Assembly: GCA_036787815.1 (NCBI GenBank)
Contig: DAIQOP010000115.1
Span: 1-11,995 of the forward strand
DNA from: DATBAK01 sp036787815
GTDB lineage: Bacteria > Actinomycetota > Acidimicrobiia > IMCC26256 > PALSA-610
Length of the DNA: 11,995 bases
Reading direction: 5' to 3'
Position numbers and translations under genes: made by a program. The notes under the pieces were generated by a model that saw only the letters and a list, made by a program, of their open reading frames with translations, was not told the DNA's origin and did not search any database. Below, piece by piece: positions 4,167-11,983 of the stretch (the stretch's first letter is position 1; every line of letters starts with the position of its first letter).

Positions 4167-6659
4167 ATGAGCGACACCATCCACGTATCCGGCCCCGTCA
4201 ATGCCGCGGGCCTCGAGATGTCGTTCGAGACCGGGCGTCTCGCCCAGCTCGCCGACGGCGCCGTGTTGGTGCAGGTCGGTCGCACGACCCTGCTCTCCAC
4301 GGTGTGTACCAGCAAGCCCCGCGAGGGCATCGACTTCTTCCCCCTCACCGTCGACGTCGAAGAGCGGATGTACGCCGCGGGAAAGATCCCCGGCTCGTTC
4401 TTCCGTCGTGAGGGTCGGCCCGGCGAGTTGGCGATCCTCACCTGCCGCCTCACCGACCGTCCGTTGCGCCCGTCGTTCCCCGCCGGGTTCCGCAACGAGG
4501 TGCAGGTGATTGCGACGATCATGGGCGCCGACCAGGAGAACCCGCACGACATCGCCTCGATCAACGGTGCGTCCGCCGCGCTGATGGTGTCGGGGATCCC
4601 GTTCAACGGTCCGATCGGTGCGGTGCGCCTCGCGCACCACAACGGTGAGTGGATCGCGCACCCCACGTTCGCCCAGGGCGACGAGTCGACGTTCGAGCTC
4701 GTCGTCGCCGGTCGCCGCCTCGCCGATGGCGACGTCGCCATCATGATGGTCGAGGCCGGCGGGACCGAGAAGTCGTGGGACATGTACCAGGCCGGCGCGC
4801 CGAAGGTCACCGAAGAGGTGATCGCCGGCGGCCTCGAAGAGGCCAAGAAGTGGATCAACGCGTCGATCGAGCTCCAGCTCCAGCTCGTGCACAAGGTGCA
4901 GGAGGCGCACGGGCCGATCGAGATGATCCCGTACACCGAGAACGTCGACTACCAGCCCGACGTGTTCGACGCGGTCTCCGACTCGGCGCGTGCCCCGATC
5001 GGCGAGGCCATGGCGATCGCCGACAAGGCGGCGCGCAACAAGCGCATCGACGAGGTCGAAGCCGTCGTCACCGCCGAGCTCGTCGGGAGCGACGAGCAGC
5101 CCGGTCGGTTCGCCGGGCGCGCCGGTGAGGTGAAGAAGGCACTCCGTTCGCTGCAGAAGCAGGTCGTGCGCTCGCGCATCGTCAACGATGGTGTGCGCAT
5201 CGACGGCCGCGGCCTCGGCGACATCCGTCCGCTGTCGGCCGAGATCGGGATCCTCCCGACGGCGCACGGCAGCGGCCTGTTCCAGCGGGGCGAGACCCAG
5301 GTGCTGTCGGTGACCACGCTCGGCATGCCGCGCATGGAGCAGATGCTCGACACGATCACGACCGACGAGCGCAAGCGCTACATGCACCACTACAACTTCA
5401 CGCCGTTCTCCACGGGTGAGACCGGCCGCGTCGGTTCGCCGAAGCGTCGCGAAATCGGTCACGGCGCCCTCGCGGAGCGTGCGTTGCTCCCCGTCGTGCC
5501 GAGCGCGACCGAGTGGCCCTACACGCTGCGGGTCGTCTCCGACGTGCTCGCTTCCAACGGCTCCACCTCGATGGCGTCGGTCTGTGGTTCGTCGCTCGCG
5601 CTGATGGACGCCGGCGTGCCGCTCAAGGCTCCGGTCGCGGGTATCGCGATGGGCCTCGTGTTCCACGAGGGTCGCTACGTCACCCTCACCGACATCCTCG
5701 GTGCGGAAGACGCGTTCGGCGACATGGACTTCAAGGTCGCGGGCACGTCCGAGTTCGTCACCGCCCTGCAGCTCGACACGAAGATCGACGGCCTCCCCGC
5801 CGACGTGCTCTCCGCCGCGCTGCAGCAGGCCAAGGCGGCTCGTCTGCGCATCCTCGACGTGATGACGGGCGCGATCGCGTCTCCTCGCTCCGAGGTGCGC
5901 GAGACGGCACCGAAGATCGTGAGCTTCGAGATCCCGATCGACAAGATCGGCGAGGTCATCGGTCCCAAGGGCAAGGTCATCAACCTGATCCAGCAGGAGT
6001 CCGGTGCCGACATCTCCGTCAGCGACGACGGCATGGTCGGCACGGTGTCGATCGGCTCGAAGGACGGCGAGAAGGTCGAAGAGGCCAAGCGCCGCATCAT
6101 GATGATCCTCGACCCACCGACAGCGGAGCTCGGCGCGATCTACAAGGGTCGGGTCGTCAACATCACCAAGTTCGGTGCGTTCATCAACATCCTCCCGGGC
6201 CGTGACGGCCTGGTGCACATCTCGAAGCTCGGCGGCGGCAAGCGCATCGACCGGGTGGAAGACGTCCTCTCGCTCGGCATGGAGCTCGAGGTCAAGGTCG
6301 ACGACATCGACCAGGGCGGCAAGCTCTCGCTCTCGCTCATCGGCGAGGAGGGCGGCTCCGGCGGCGGCGGCGGTGGCGGATCGCGTGGTTCCGAGCGCGG
6401 CGACCGGCCCGAGCGCAGTGCGTCGGAGCGACCCGAGCGGTCCGAGCGCGGTCCGTCCGAGCGGTCCGAGCGGGGGCCGAGCGACGCCGGCGAGGCGAGC
6501 GGTGCGGCCCCGGCCTCGTCGTTCGAGGACTTCTGGGAAGACCAGGCCAAAGCCGAGTTCGGCGATCTCGGGCCCGCACCCGAGACCGCGCGCGGTGGGT
6601 CGGGCGGGTCGGGTTCCGGAGACGGAGGCCGCCGTCGTCGGCCCCCGCGTCGGCGCTGA
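4167..6659 (+). CDS. pnp: Polyribonucleotide nucleotidyltransferase (PNPase)
   Basis: PNPase degrades RNA 3' to 5' using phosphate and can run in reverse to add tails; in actinobacteria it is a main exoribonuclease. The 830-residue product has all domains. The first RNase PH domain includes FFPLTVDVEERMYAAGKIPG, followed by a helical linker. The second carries GAEDAFGDMDFKVAG with D515 and D521 matching the catalytic Asp pair D486/D492 of E. coli. KH has GEVIGPKGK at 595-603, and S1 runs from GAIYKGRVV (656) to about 726. The remaining roughly 100 residues are unusual: poly-Gly, an ERSERGPS 8-residue repeat (757-772), an acidic/aromatic island FEDFWEDQAKAEFGDLG (786-802), and an Arg-rich end, RRRRPPRRR. 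AAGAGGAG (4151-4158) lies 8 bases before the ATG, a strong Shine-Dalgarno. The gene is preceded by two leader hairpins, pointing to autoregulation. Confidence 0.97.
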   Translation: MSDTIHVSGPVNAAGLEMSFETGRLAQLADGAVLVQVGRTTLLSTVCTSKPREGIDFFPLTVDVEERMYAAGKIPGSFFRREGRPGELAILTCRLTDRPLRPSFPAGFRNEVQVIATIMGADQENPHDIASINGASAALMVSGIPFNGPIGAVRLAHHNGEWIAHPTFAQGDESTFELVVAGRRLADGDVAIMMVEAGGTEKSWDMYQAGAPKVTEEVIAGGLEEAKKWINASIELQLQLVHKVQEAHGPIEMIPYTENVDYQPDVFDAVSDSARAPIGEAMAIADKAARNKRIDEVEAVVTAELVGSDEQPGRFAGRAGEVKKALRSLQKQVVRSRIVNDGVRIDGRGLGDIRPLSAEIGILPTAHGSGLFQRGETQVLSVTTLGMPRMEQMLDTITTDERKRYMHHYNFTPFSTGETGRVGSPKRREIGHGALAERALLPVVPSATEWPYTLRVVSDVLASNGSTSMASVCGSSLALMDAGVPLKAPVAGIAMGLVFHEGRYVTLTDILGAEDAFGDMDFKVAGTSEFVTALQLDTKIDGLPADVLSAALQQAKAARLRILDVMTGAIASPRSEVRETAPKIVSFEIPIDKIGEVIGPKGKVINLIQQESGADISVSDDGMVGTVSIGSKDGEKVEEAKRRIMMILDPPTAELGAIYKGRVVNITKFGAFINILPGRDGLVHISKLGGGKRIDRVEDVLSLGMELEVKVDDIDQGGKLSLSLIGEEGGSGGGGGGGSRGSERGDRPERSASERPERSERGPSERSERGPSDAGEASGAAPASSFEDFWEDQAKAEFGDLGPAPETARGGSGGSGSGDGGRRRRPPRRR
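6435..6482 (+). repeat. 24-bp tandem repeat inside the pnp 3' end
   Basis: Two adjoining 24-base units (6435-6458 and 6459-6482), identical except for a few third-position and end changes, each encode ERSERGPS in the pnp frame. Related shorter pieces (GAGCGACCC, CCCGAGCGC) lie just upstream. The unit keeps the reading frame and lengthens the disordered tail. Confidence 0.75.
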
Positions 6660-6691
6660 GCGAGGCGCGGAGCTCGGGGCGAGGCCTCGGA

Positions 6692-7942
6692 GTGGAGGGC
6701 GTTGGAAGGTCGGTGCTCGATTCCGGCCTGCGCGTCGTCAGCGAGGCGTTGCCCGAGTTGCGATCGGTCACCATCGGCGCGTGGGTCGGGACCGGCTCAC
6801 GCGACGAGACCGACCGGCAGTCGGGAGCGAGTCACTTCCTCGAGCATCTGCTCTTCAAGGGAACGCCCGACCGATCGGCGCGTGAGATCGCGGAAGCGGT
6901 CGAGTCGGTCGGCGGCGAGATGAACGCGTTCACGGGGCAGGAGGAGACGGTCTTCTACGTCCGCGTCCCCGATGCGCATCTCGATCTTGCGGTCGAGATC
7001 CTCAGCGACGTGCTGTGGCGGCCGGCGTTCCGGCCCGACGAGGTCGACTCGGAACGTCAGGTGATCCTCGAAGAGATCGGGATGCGCGACGACACGCCCG
7101 ACGATCTCGTCCACGACCTGTTCGCCGGCGCGTTGTTCCCCGACCACGCGTTGGGTCGATCGGTGCTCGGCACCGACTCGAGCATCGAGGCGATGCCGCG
7201 CGACGACATCGCCGAATACCACGCGGCGCACTACCGGCCCGGCAACATCGTCATCGCCGCGGCCGGCAACCTCACGCACGACGACCTCGTCGAGCGGCTC
7301 TCGGGGCATGTGGGTGAGCTCGGCGGCGACCGGCCGCGGCGTGAGTCGCGCGACCTCGGGGAGTCGAGCTCCCTCGCGGTGATCGAACGACCGACCGAGC
7401 AGGCGCACGTGGTGGTGGGGCTGCGGGCGATCCCGCACCTCGACCCGGACCGGTACGCGTTGACCGTGCTGAACCAGGCGCTCGGCGGCGGGATGTCGTC
7501 ACGGCTCTTCCAGGAGGTTCGCGAGGAGCGTGGGCTCGCGTACTCGGTGTACTCGTACCGCGGCGCGTTCGCCGACACCGGCATGCTCGCCGTCTACGCG
7601 GGCACGTCACCGGAGCGGGTGCACGAGACGCTCGACGTCATCGACGCCGAGCTCGATCGCCTCGTGAGCGAGGGTGGGCTCCCGGCGCGTGAGCTCGACG
7701 CGGCGAAGGGTCACCTCAAGGGCGCGATCGCGATGTCGTTGGAGACCTCGTCGAGCCGGATGCGCCGGCTCGGGCGGGCCGAGCTGATCGAAGGCGAGAT
7801 CCCGACGCTCGACGAGATCGTCGGCCGCATCGACGCGGTGACGGGCGACGACGTCGAACGCGTCGTCGAGCGGGTCATCGCGCAGCGTCCGCGCACGCTG
7901 GCGACGGTGGGCCCGTTCTCGCCTGCCGACTTCGACCGGTAG
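6692..7942 (+). CDS. pepR: M16 family zinc metallopeptidase (PepR/mitochondrial processing peptidase-like)
   Basis: This 416-residue M16B peptidase has both halves of the clamshell fold. The inverted zinc motif is HFLEH (H48, E51, H52), the third metal ligand is E128 in ILEEIGMRDD about 76 residues on, and the second half carries the R..RGLAYSVYS substrate-binding motif. Related proteins process peptides in the cytosol; no signal peptide or membrane segment is seen. The physiological substrate in actinobacteria is not firmly known. The GTG at 6692 gives a family-like N-terminus just before SVLDSGLRVVSE. A second GTG at 6713 with GGAAGG close upstream (only 3 bases) is a weaker choice. It lies 32 bases after pnp and before dapB, an order shared with mycobacteria and Streptomyces, so it is probably cotranscribed with pnp. 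It ends in TAG. Confidence 0.92.
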   Translation: MEGVGRSVLDSGLRVVSEALPELRSVTIGAWVGTGSRDETDRQSGASHFLEHLLFKGTPDRSAREIAEAVESVGGEMNAFTGQEETVFYVRVPDAHLDLAVEILSDVLWRPAFRPDEVDSERQVILEEIGMRDDTPDDLVHDLFAGALFPDHALGRSVLGTDSSIEAMPRDDIAEYHAAHYRPGNIVIAAAGNLTHDDLVERLSGHVGELGGDRPRRESRDLGESSSLAVIERPTEQAHVVVGLRAIPHLDPDRYALTVLNQALGGGMSSRLFQEVREERGLAYSVYSYRGAFADTGMLAVYAGTSPERVHETLDVIDAELDRLVSEGGLPARELDAAKGHLKGAIAMSLETSSSRMRRLGRAELIEGEIPTLDEIVGRIDAVTGDDVERVVERVIAQRPRTLATVGPFSPADFDR

Positions 7943-7952
7943 CACCCGCCTA

Positions 7953-7998
7953 GTACCAAGCGTCGTGCACCAAGCGCTCGGTACCAAGCGCCCGGTAC
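7953..7998 (+). repeat. 14-bp triple repeat before dapB
   Basis: Three tandem 14-base units, GTACCAAGCGTCGT, GCACCAAGCGCTCG and GTACCAAGCGCCCG, fill 7953-7994 and are followed by a partial GTAC. Two GGTACC palindromes (7980-7985, 7994-7999) fall on the unit boundaries and could pair as a 6-bp stem with an 8-base loop. The array occupies most of the 68-base gap between the M16 gene and dapB, so it lies in the promoter or leader position of dapB. Confidence 0.8.
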
Positions 7999-8001
7999 CC
8001 T
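7996..8001 (+). promoter_or_regulatory. Possible -10 (TACCCT) for dapB
   Basis: TACCCT fits TANNNT and ends 9 bases before the dapB GTG, which would give a leader of 0-3 bases. There is no Shine-Dalgarno between it and the start codon, which supports leaderless or near-leaderless translation. No -35 match is seen. Confidence 0.3.
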
Positions 8002-8010
8002 TCCGCGTCA

Positions 8011-8814
8011 GTGGCAAACGCAGGCGTGATCCGTGTCGGGGTGTTCGGTGCGGGTGGCCGCATGGGCTCGACGGTCTGCCATGCGGTGCACGCCGACCCC
8101 GATCTCGAGCTCGTCGCCGCCGTCGACCCGCATCACGCGGGCATCGATCTCGGCCAGCTCGGCCTGCACGGCACCGGTCTCGAGATCTCGGCCGGCCCCG
8201 CCGCGCTCGTCGACGCGGCGGCCGACGTCGCGGTCGACTTCACCGTCGTGGGCGCCGCGCGCCAGAACTTGCGGTTCTGCGCCGACAACGGTGTGCACGC
8301 GGTCGTCGGCACGACCGGATTCAGCGACGCGGAGCTCGTCGACTTCGCGGCGTGGTTCGCCGAAGGCCGGGCCAACGCGGTGATCGCGCCGAACTTCGCG
8401 ATCGGGGCGGTGCTCATGATGCGTTTCGCCGAGCTCGCGGCTCCGTACTTCGAGACCGCGGAGATCATCGAGCTGCACCACGACGCGAAGATCGACGCTC
8501 CCTCGGGCACCGCGATCGCTACCGCGAAACGGATGGCGGCCGCGTCGAGCGAATGGTCCGCCGACCCCACCACGACGTTCGTCTCGGCCGGCGCGCGCGG
8601 CGCGACCGTCGACGGGATCCCGGTGCACTCGGTGCGGCTCCACGGCCTGGTTGCGCACCAAGAGGTGCTGCTCGGCACGACCGGTCAGAGCCTCGTCATC
8701 CGCCACGACTCGTACGATCGCTCGTCGTTCATGCCGGGCGTGCTCCTGGCGGCCAAGGGCATTGCGTTGCGCCCGGGCCTCACGATCGGTCTCGAGGCGT
8801 TCCTGGGCGTGTGA
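8011..8814 (+). CDS. dapB: 4-hydroxy-tetrahydrodipicolinate reductase
   Basis: DapB reduces 4-hydroxy-tetrahydrodipicolinate to tetrahydrodipicolinate with NAD(P)H in the lysine/diaminopimelate pathway, which feeds peptidoglycan. The 267-residue product has the nucleotide-binding GVFGAGGRMGS near the N-terminus, VDFT, VVGTTGF, APNFAIGAVLMM and the family signature ELHHDAKIDAPSGTA (catalytic His and Lys), then RLHGLVAHQEVLLG. Length is in the normal 245-270 range. The GTG start at 8011 is about six codons before the first strand. It has no Shine-Dalgarno and sits just behind a -10-like TACCCT. It follows the M16 gene by 68 bases that hold a triple repeat. Its last 35 bases overlap the 3' end of bioD on the other strand. 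Confidence 0.95.
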   Translation: MANAGVIRVGVFGAGGRMGSTVCHAVHADPDLELVAAVDPHHAGIDLGQLGLHGTGLEISAGPAALVDAAADVAVDFTVVGAARQNLRFCADNGVHAVVGTTGFSDAELVDFAAWFAEGRANAVIAPNFAIGAVLMMRFAELAAPYFETAEIIELHHDAKIDAPSGTAIATAKRMAAASSEWSADPTTTFVSAGARGATVDGIPVHSVRLHGLVAHQEVLLGTTGQSLVIRHDSYDRSSFMPGVLLAAKGIALRPGLTIGLEAFLGV

Positions 8815-9439
8815 GGGTGCCGGCGAGCGCAGCGGCGCTCGTCACGACTTCGTAGCCGTCGCGGTCGGAGAGCCATGCCCGATTCGCCCGGTGCAGGGGG
8901 TCGGCGTCGTCGTAGCGGTTGAGCGCGACGACCGGTGTCCAGTTGCCCAGCGCCGCTGCGGTGAGGCGTACCGAATTGATGGTGCCGAGGCCCGCGTCGG
9001 CGACGATCACCAGGCGATCAGCGGCCAGTGCGTGCGCGAGCGACACGGTGTCGCCGTCGTCGGCGATCGGCGACCGCGCGCCGCCGGCGCCTTCGACGAA
9101 CACGACGGCTTCGTCGTCGGCGCCTGCGGGTGCCCCGGCGCGCACCTCGGCCGCGAGCTCGGCGATCGTGAACGGCTCGAGCCCGAGCGCCACGGCCGCC
9201 ATGGGCGGCGCGACGGCCAGGCCCAACCAGCGATGGCGCGGGCACACCGTCTCCGGGGCTTCACCGGTCGCGCGGGCGAGCACTTCCGCGTCGGTGGGCG
9301 ACGTGTCGTTCGGATCGAACGATTGCACGGGCTTGCGCGCCGCGACCGCGCGCCCGGACGCGCGGACGACGGTGATCGTGGCGGCGGTGAACCAGGTCTT
9401 GCCGACCTCGGTACCCGTGCCCGTGACGACGACGATCAC
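8780..9439 (-). CDS. bioD: Dethiobiotin synthetase BioD
   Basis: BioD closes the ureido ring of dethiobiotin from DAPA, CO2 and ATP. The 219-residue product begins with strand VVVT and the P-loop GTGTEVGKT (residues 7-15), followed by ARKPVQSFDP (substrate and Mg contacts), FVEGAGGARSPI (switch-like motif) and VIVADAGLGTINS. PVVALNRYDD lies near the nucleotide-base site. The GTG at 9439 is chosen because it directly precedes the P-loop strand and overlaps the bioF stop as GTGA, which implies translational coupling. The reading frame is open further upstream, but only as antisense-like low-quality sequence over bioF. It is the last gene of the bioA-bioF-bioD operon. Its 3' end runs 35 bases into dapB, transcribed toward it. 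Confidence 0.92.
   Translation of the reverse strand: MIVVVTGTGTEVGKTWFTAATITVVRASGRAVAARKPVQSFDPNDTSPTDAEVLARATGEAPETVCPRHRWLGLAVAPPMAAVALGLEPFTIAELAAEVRAGAPAGADDEAVVFVEGAGGARSPIADDGDTVSLAHALAADRLVIVADAGLGTINSVRLTAAALGNWTPVVALNRYDDADPLHRANRAWLSDRDGYEVVTSAAALAGTLTRPGTPRDRS
8824..8841. terminator. Weak hairpin just beyond dapB
   Basis: CGAGCGC and GCGCTCG form a 7-bp stem with the loop AGCG, 10 bases after the dapB stop and within the last codons of bioD. There is no T-run on either side. It is the only obvious fold at this convergent junction, but GC-rich coding DNA makes such stems common by chance. Confidence 0.2.
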
Positions 9440-10617
9440 CGCGTCGGGGCGCGTCGTGCCGCACCTGCGTCGAGCGCGTCGAGCGAGTCGAGCGCGGCGA
9501 GCAGCCCCTCGACCTGGGCGGCGGTGTGCGCGGCAGAGAGCGCGACGCGCAGGCGCGCGGTACCGACGGGCACCGTCGGAGGACGGATCGCGGGCACCAG
9601 GAACCCGAGCTCGAGCAGTGACGCCGAGGCGGCGAGGGCGCGGTGGTCGTCGCCGACGATGATCGGGACGATCGGGGAGCGGTGACCGGGCCGCACTCGT
9701 TCGACATGCGTGTGCAGGCGCGCGATCAGGCCGGCGCCCTCGGTGCCGGTGAGCACGCCGAGCGCCGCGAGCGCGGCGGCCGCGTCGGCCGGGGTGGTCG
9801 CGGTCGTGAAGATGTACGAACGGGCCCGATTGACGATGAGCGCTGCGAGCGGACCCGACGCGGCCACGAACCCGCCGAGCGAGCCGAGCGTCTTCGAGAG
9901 CGTGCCGACTCTCACGATGTCGAGGTCGTCGGGGAGCTCGGTCGGCAGCGCCGGTCCGAGCACCGCGTGGGCTTCGTCGAGCACGAGCAGCGCGTGGTGG
10001 CGCGCCGAGATCCGGCAGAGCCCCTCGAGGTCGGCGAGGTCGCCGTCCATCGAGAAGACGGTGTCGGAGACGACGAGCGCCCGGCGGTCGCCGCGCCGCT
10101 CGAGGCACCAATCGAGATGTTCGAGATCGGCGTGGCGGAAGACGTCGACGGACGCGTGCGCCAGCCGGCAGCCGTCGATGATCGACGCGTGGTTCAGCTC
10201 GTCGGAGCAGATGAGCACGTCATGTGCGCCGAAGGTGCTGAGGACGCCGAGGTTCGCGGCGAAGCCGGTGGGGAAGAGGACGGCGCGCTCGGTCTCCTTC
10301 CACGCGGCCAACGCGTCCTCGAGCTCACCGTGGACGGGTCGGGAGCCGACGATGAGCCGGGCCGAGCCCGAGCCCGCGCCCCACCGGTCGAGGGCGTCGT
10401 GGGCCGCGGCGATCACGGCGGGGTGCTGGGTCAGGCCGAGGTAGTCGTTGGAGGCGAACGACACGACGGGCGCAGGGTGTTCGCGATCCGGGTGCCCGCG
10501 CCCGCCGACCGTTCCGACGGGGCCGGCACCGTCGAAGTCGCGCGGCTCGCGCCAGCGCCCGGACTCGCGGATCTCGGCCCCCTCCTCCGCCGCCCACGCG
10601 CGCCACGCGGTGCTCAC
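9436..10617 (-). CDS. bioF: 8-amino-7-oxononanoate synthase BioF
   Basis: BioF is a PLP enzyme that condenses pimeloyl thioester with L-alanine to make KAPA, the first ring-building step in biotin synthesis. The 393-residue product is of standard length for the alpha-oxoamine synthase family. Visible motifs are SFASNDYLGL, GAGSGSARLIVGS, a Gly-rich FPTGFAANLG cofactor loop, DELNHASIIDG, DEAHAVLG with D214 contacting PLP, and GTLSKTLGSLGG with the Schiff-base Lys at 242. The GTG start at 10617 has GGAGGG 9 bases upstream. It follows bioA by 22 bases and overlaps bioD by 4, so the three are one operon. An unusually long loop rich in Gly, Pro and acidic residues sits at about 25-50 before the first motif. 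Confidence 0.93.
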   Translation of the reverse strand: MSTAWRAWAAEEGAEIRESGRWREPRDFDGAGPVGTVGGRGHPDREHPAPVVSFASNDYLGLTQHPAVIAAAHDALDRWGAGSGSARLIVGSRPVHGELEDALAAWKETERAVLFPTGFAANLGVLSTFGAHDVLICSDELNHASIIDGCRLAHASVDVFRHADLEHLDWCLERRGDRRALVVSDTVFSMDGDLADLEGLCRISARHHALLVLDEAHAVLGPALPTELPDDLDIVRVGTLSKTLGSLGGFVAASGPLAALIVNRARSYIFTTATTPADAAAALAALGVLTGTEGAGLIARLHTHVERVRPGHRSPIVPIIVGDDHRALAASASLLELGFLVPAIRPPTVPVGTARLRVALSAAHTAAQVEGLLAALDSLDALDAGAARRAPTR

Positions 10618-10639
10618 GCGGCTCGGCCCTCCGGCCGCC

Positions 10640-11932
10640 TCACGGCGTTGCCTCGTCGATCGCGGCGGCGAGCGTGTCGACGATGCGCACGATCTCGGCC
10701 GCGGTGATCGTCAGCGGCGGGACGAGCGTGATCACATCGCCGATCGGGCGCACCAACACGCCGCGGTCGACCGCGGCCGCAGTGACGCGCCGACCCCAAC
10801 GCAGCCCCGGCTCCGGCGGCGCGAGCTCGACGCCGGCCATGAGCCCGCAGATGCGGATGTCGCGCACCGACGGATGCGCGCGCAGCCGTTCCTCGAGCAG
10901 CCCGCGCAACTGAGCGGAGCGTGCGCGCACGTTCGCGAGCACGTCGTGCTCGGAGATCAGCTCGAGATGGCGACGCGCGACCGCCGCGGCGAGCGCGTTC
11001 CCGCCGTAGGAATGACCGTGGTAGAAGGTGCGCGGGCCGAGGTCGGCTCCCAGGAACGCGTCGTAGACCCGGCGGTTCGCGGCGGTCGCCGACATCGGCA
11101 GGTAGCCGCCGGTGATGCCCTTGGCCATGCACAGCAGGTCGGGGGAGAGGCCGCACTGCTCCGATGCGAACAGGGTTCCCGTCCGACCGAATCCGGTGGC
11201 GACCTCGTCGCAGATCAAGAGGACGTCGCGCGCGGCGCATGCCGCGCCGAGCGCGCGCAGGCCGGCCGGATCACCGATGAGCATCCCGGCCGCGCCCTGC
11301 ACGAGCGGTTCGACCACCACGGCGGCGAGCTCCGACGCGTGGCGCTCCACGAGCGCGACGGCCGCGTCGAAGCAGCCGGGCTCGTCGAACGCGGGCGCGC
11401 GCAGCACCGCGAACCGGAGCGGATCGTAGAGATCGGTGCCGAAGCCTCCCGCGCCGAGTGAGAGCGAGCCGATCGTGTCGCCGTGGTACGCGCCGCCGAA
11501 CGCGAGATAGCGGGTACGGCCGCGCACCCCGAGGTTGTCCCAGTACTGGAACGCGATCTTGAGCGCCTGCTCGACCGCGGCCGCGCCGTCGGACGCGAAC
11601 AGGAAGTGCGGGTCGTCGACGGGCACCACCGGCGCGAGCGCCTCGGCGAGCTCGATGACCGCTCGGTTGCCGTTGCCCAGCATCGTCGAGTGCGCGACGA
11701 GCTCGAGTTGGGCGCGCACCGCGGCGTCGAGCTCCGGGTGGTGATGACCGAGCGTCGTGACCCACACCGACGAGATGGCATCGAGGTAGCGCCGACCCTC
11801 GACGTCGATGAGCTCGTGGCCCTCGGCGCGTTCGACGATGACGGGGCGGTTGTCGCCGTACGTCGCCATCTGGGTGAAGCCGTGCCACACGACCGCCGCG
11901 TCGCGGGCGATCCAGTCGTCGGAGGCGGTCAC
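10640..11932 (-). CDS. bioA: Adenosylmethionine-8-amino-7-oxononanoate aminotransferase BioA
   Basis: BioA transfers an amino group, classically from S-adenosylmethionine, to KAPA giving DAPA. The 430-residue class III PLP aminotransferase has the BioA-type VWHGFTQM N-terminus (W16, with Gly in place of the usual Pro), SSVWVTTLGHHHPEL, FASDGAAAVEQALKIAFQYW, GGAYHGDTIGS, CDEVATGFGRTG (D242 to PLP) and CMAKGITGGYLPMS with the PLP Lys at 271. These BioA-specific blocks separate it from ornithine or GABA aminotransferases. The GTG at 11932 lies 6 bases after a TAGGAT hexamer with no room for a Shine-Dalgarno, so it appears leaderless. It is the first gene of the bioA-bioF-bioD operon. No bioB is in the window. 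Confidence 0.94.
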   Translation of the reverse strand: MTASDDWIARDAAVVWHGFTQMATYGDNRPVIVERAEGHELIDVEGRRYLDAISSVWVTTLGHHHPELDAAVRAQLELVAHSTMLGNGNRAVIELAEALAPVVPVDDPHFLFASDGAAAVEQALKIAFQYWDNLGVRGRTRYLAFGGAYHGDTIGSLSLGAGGFGTDLYDPLRFAVLRAPAFDEPGCFDAAVALVERHASELAAVVVEPLVQGAAGMLIGDPAGLRALGAACAARDVLLICDEVATGFGRTGTLFASEQCGLSPDLLCMAKGITGGYLPMSATAANRRVYDAFLGADLGPRTFYHGHSYGGNALAAAVARRHLELISEHDVLANVRARSAQLRGLLEERLRAHPSVRDIRICGLMAGVELAPPEPGLRWGRRVTAAAVDRGVLVRPIGDVITLVPPLTITAAEIVRIVDTLAAAIDEATP

Positions 11933-11938
11933 GCTGTG

Positions 11939-11944
11939 ATCCTA
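11939..11944 (-). promoter_or_regulatory. -10 element (TAGGAT) of the bio operon
   Basis: On the minus strand TAGGAT is followed by exactly 6 bases (CACAGC) and then the bioA GTG, so the predicted transcript start is the first base of the start codon. This is the standard actinobacterial leaderless layout. The -35 region is weak (CAGTTC at about 17 bases). Confidence 0.5.
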
Positions 11945-11971
11945 GGGACTCGGATCCTGCGGAACTGCGGT

Positions 11972-11977
11972 CAGAAT
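11972..11977 (+). promoter_or_regulatory. Possible -10 (CAGAAT) of a divergent gene
   Basis: CAGAAT is followed by 6 bases (GGCGCC) and a GTG at 11984. The spacing equals that at bioA on the other strand. The hexamer matches the TATAAT consensus only at positions 2, 5 and 6, so the support is mostly positional. Confidence 0.3.
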
Positions 11978-11983
11978 GGCGCC

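Noticed and set aside
4044..6218. A 724-codon open frame on the minus strand across pnp
   Set aside because: It is antisense to a complete PNPase, its translation is rich in His, Arg and Asp without domains, and such long antisense frames are normal in high-GC coding DNA with strong third-position bias.
9643..10707. Long plus-strand open frames across bioF and bioA (also 10448-11461)
   Set aside because: BioF and BioA motifs on the minus strand are complete, and the plus-strand translations carry no domain.
11933..11983. A known biotin operator (BirA- or BioQ-type palindrome) before bioA
   Set aside because: I found only the short GGATCC palindrome and no long spaced inverted repeat like those operators.
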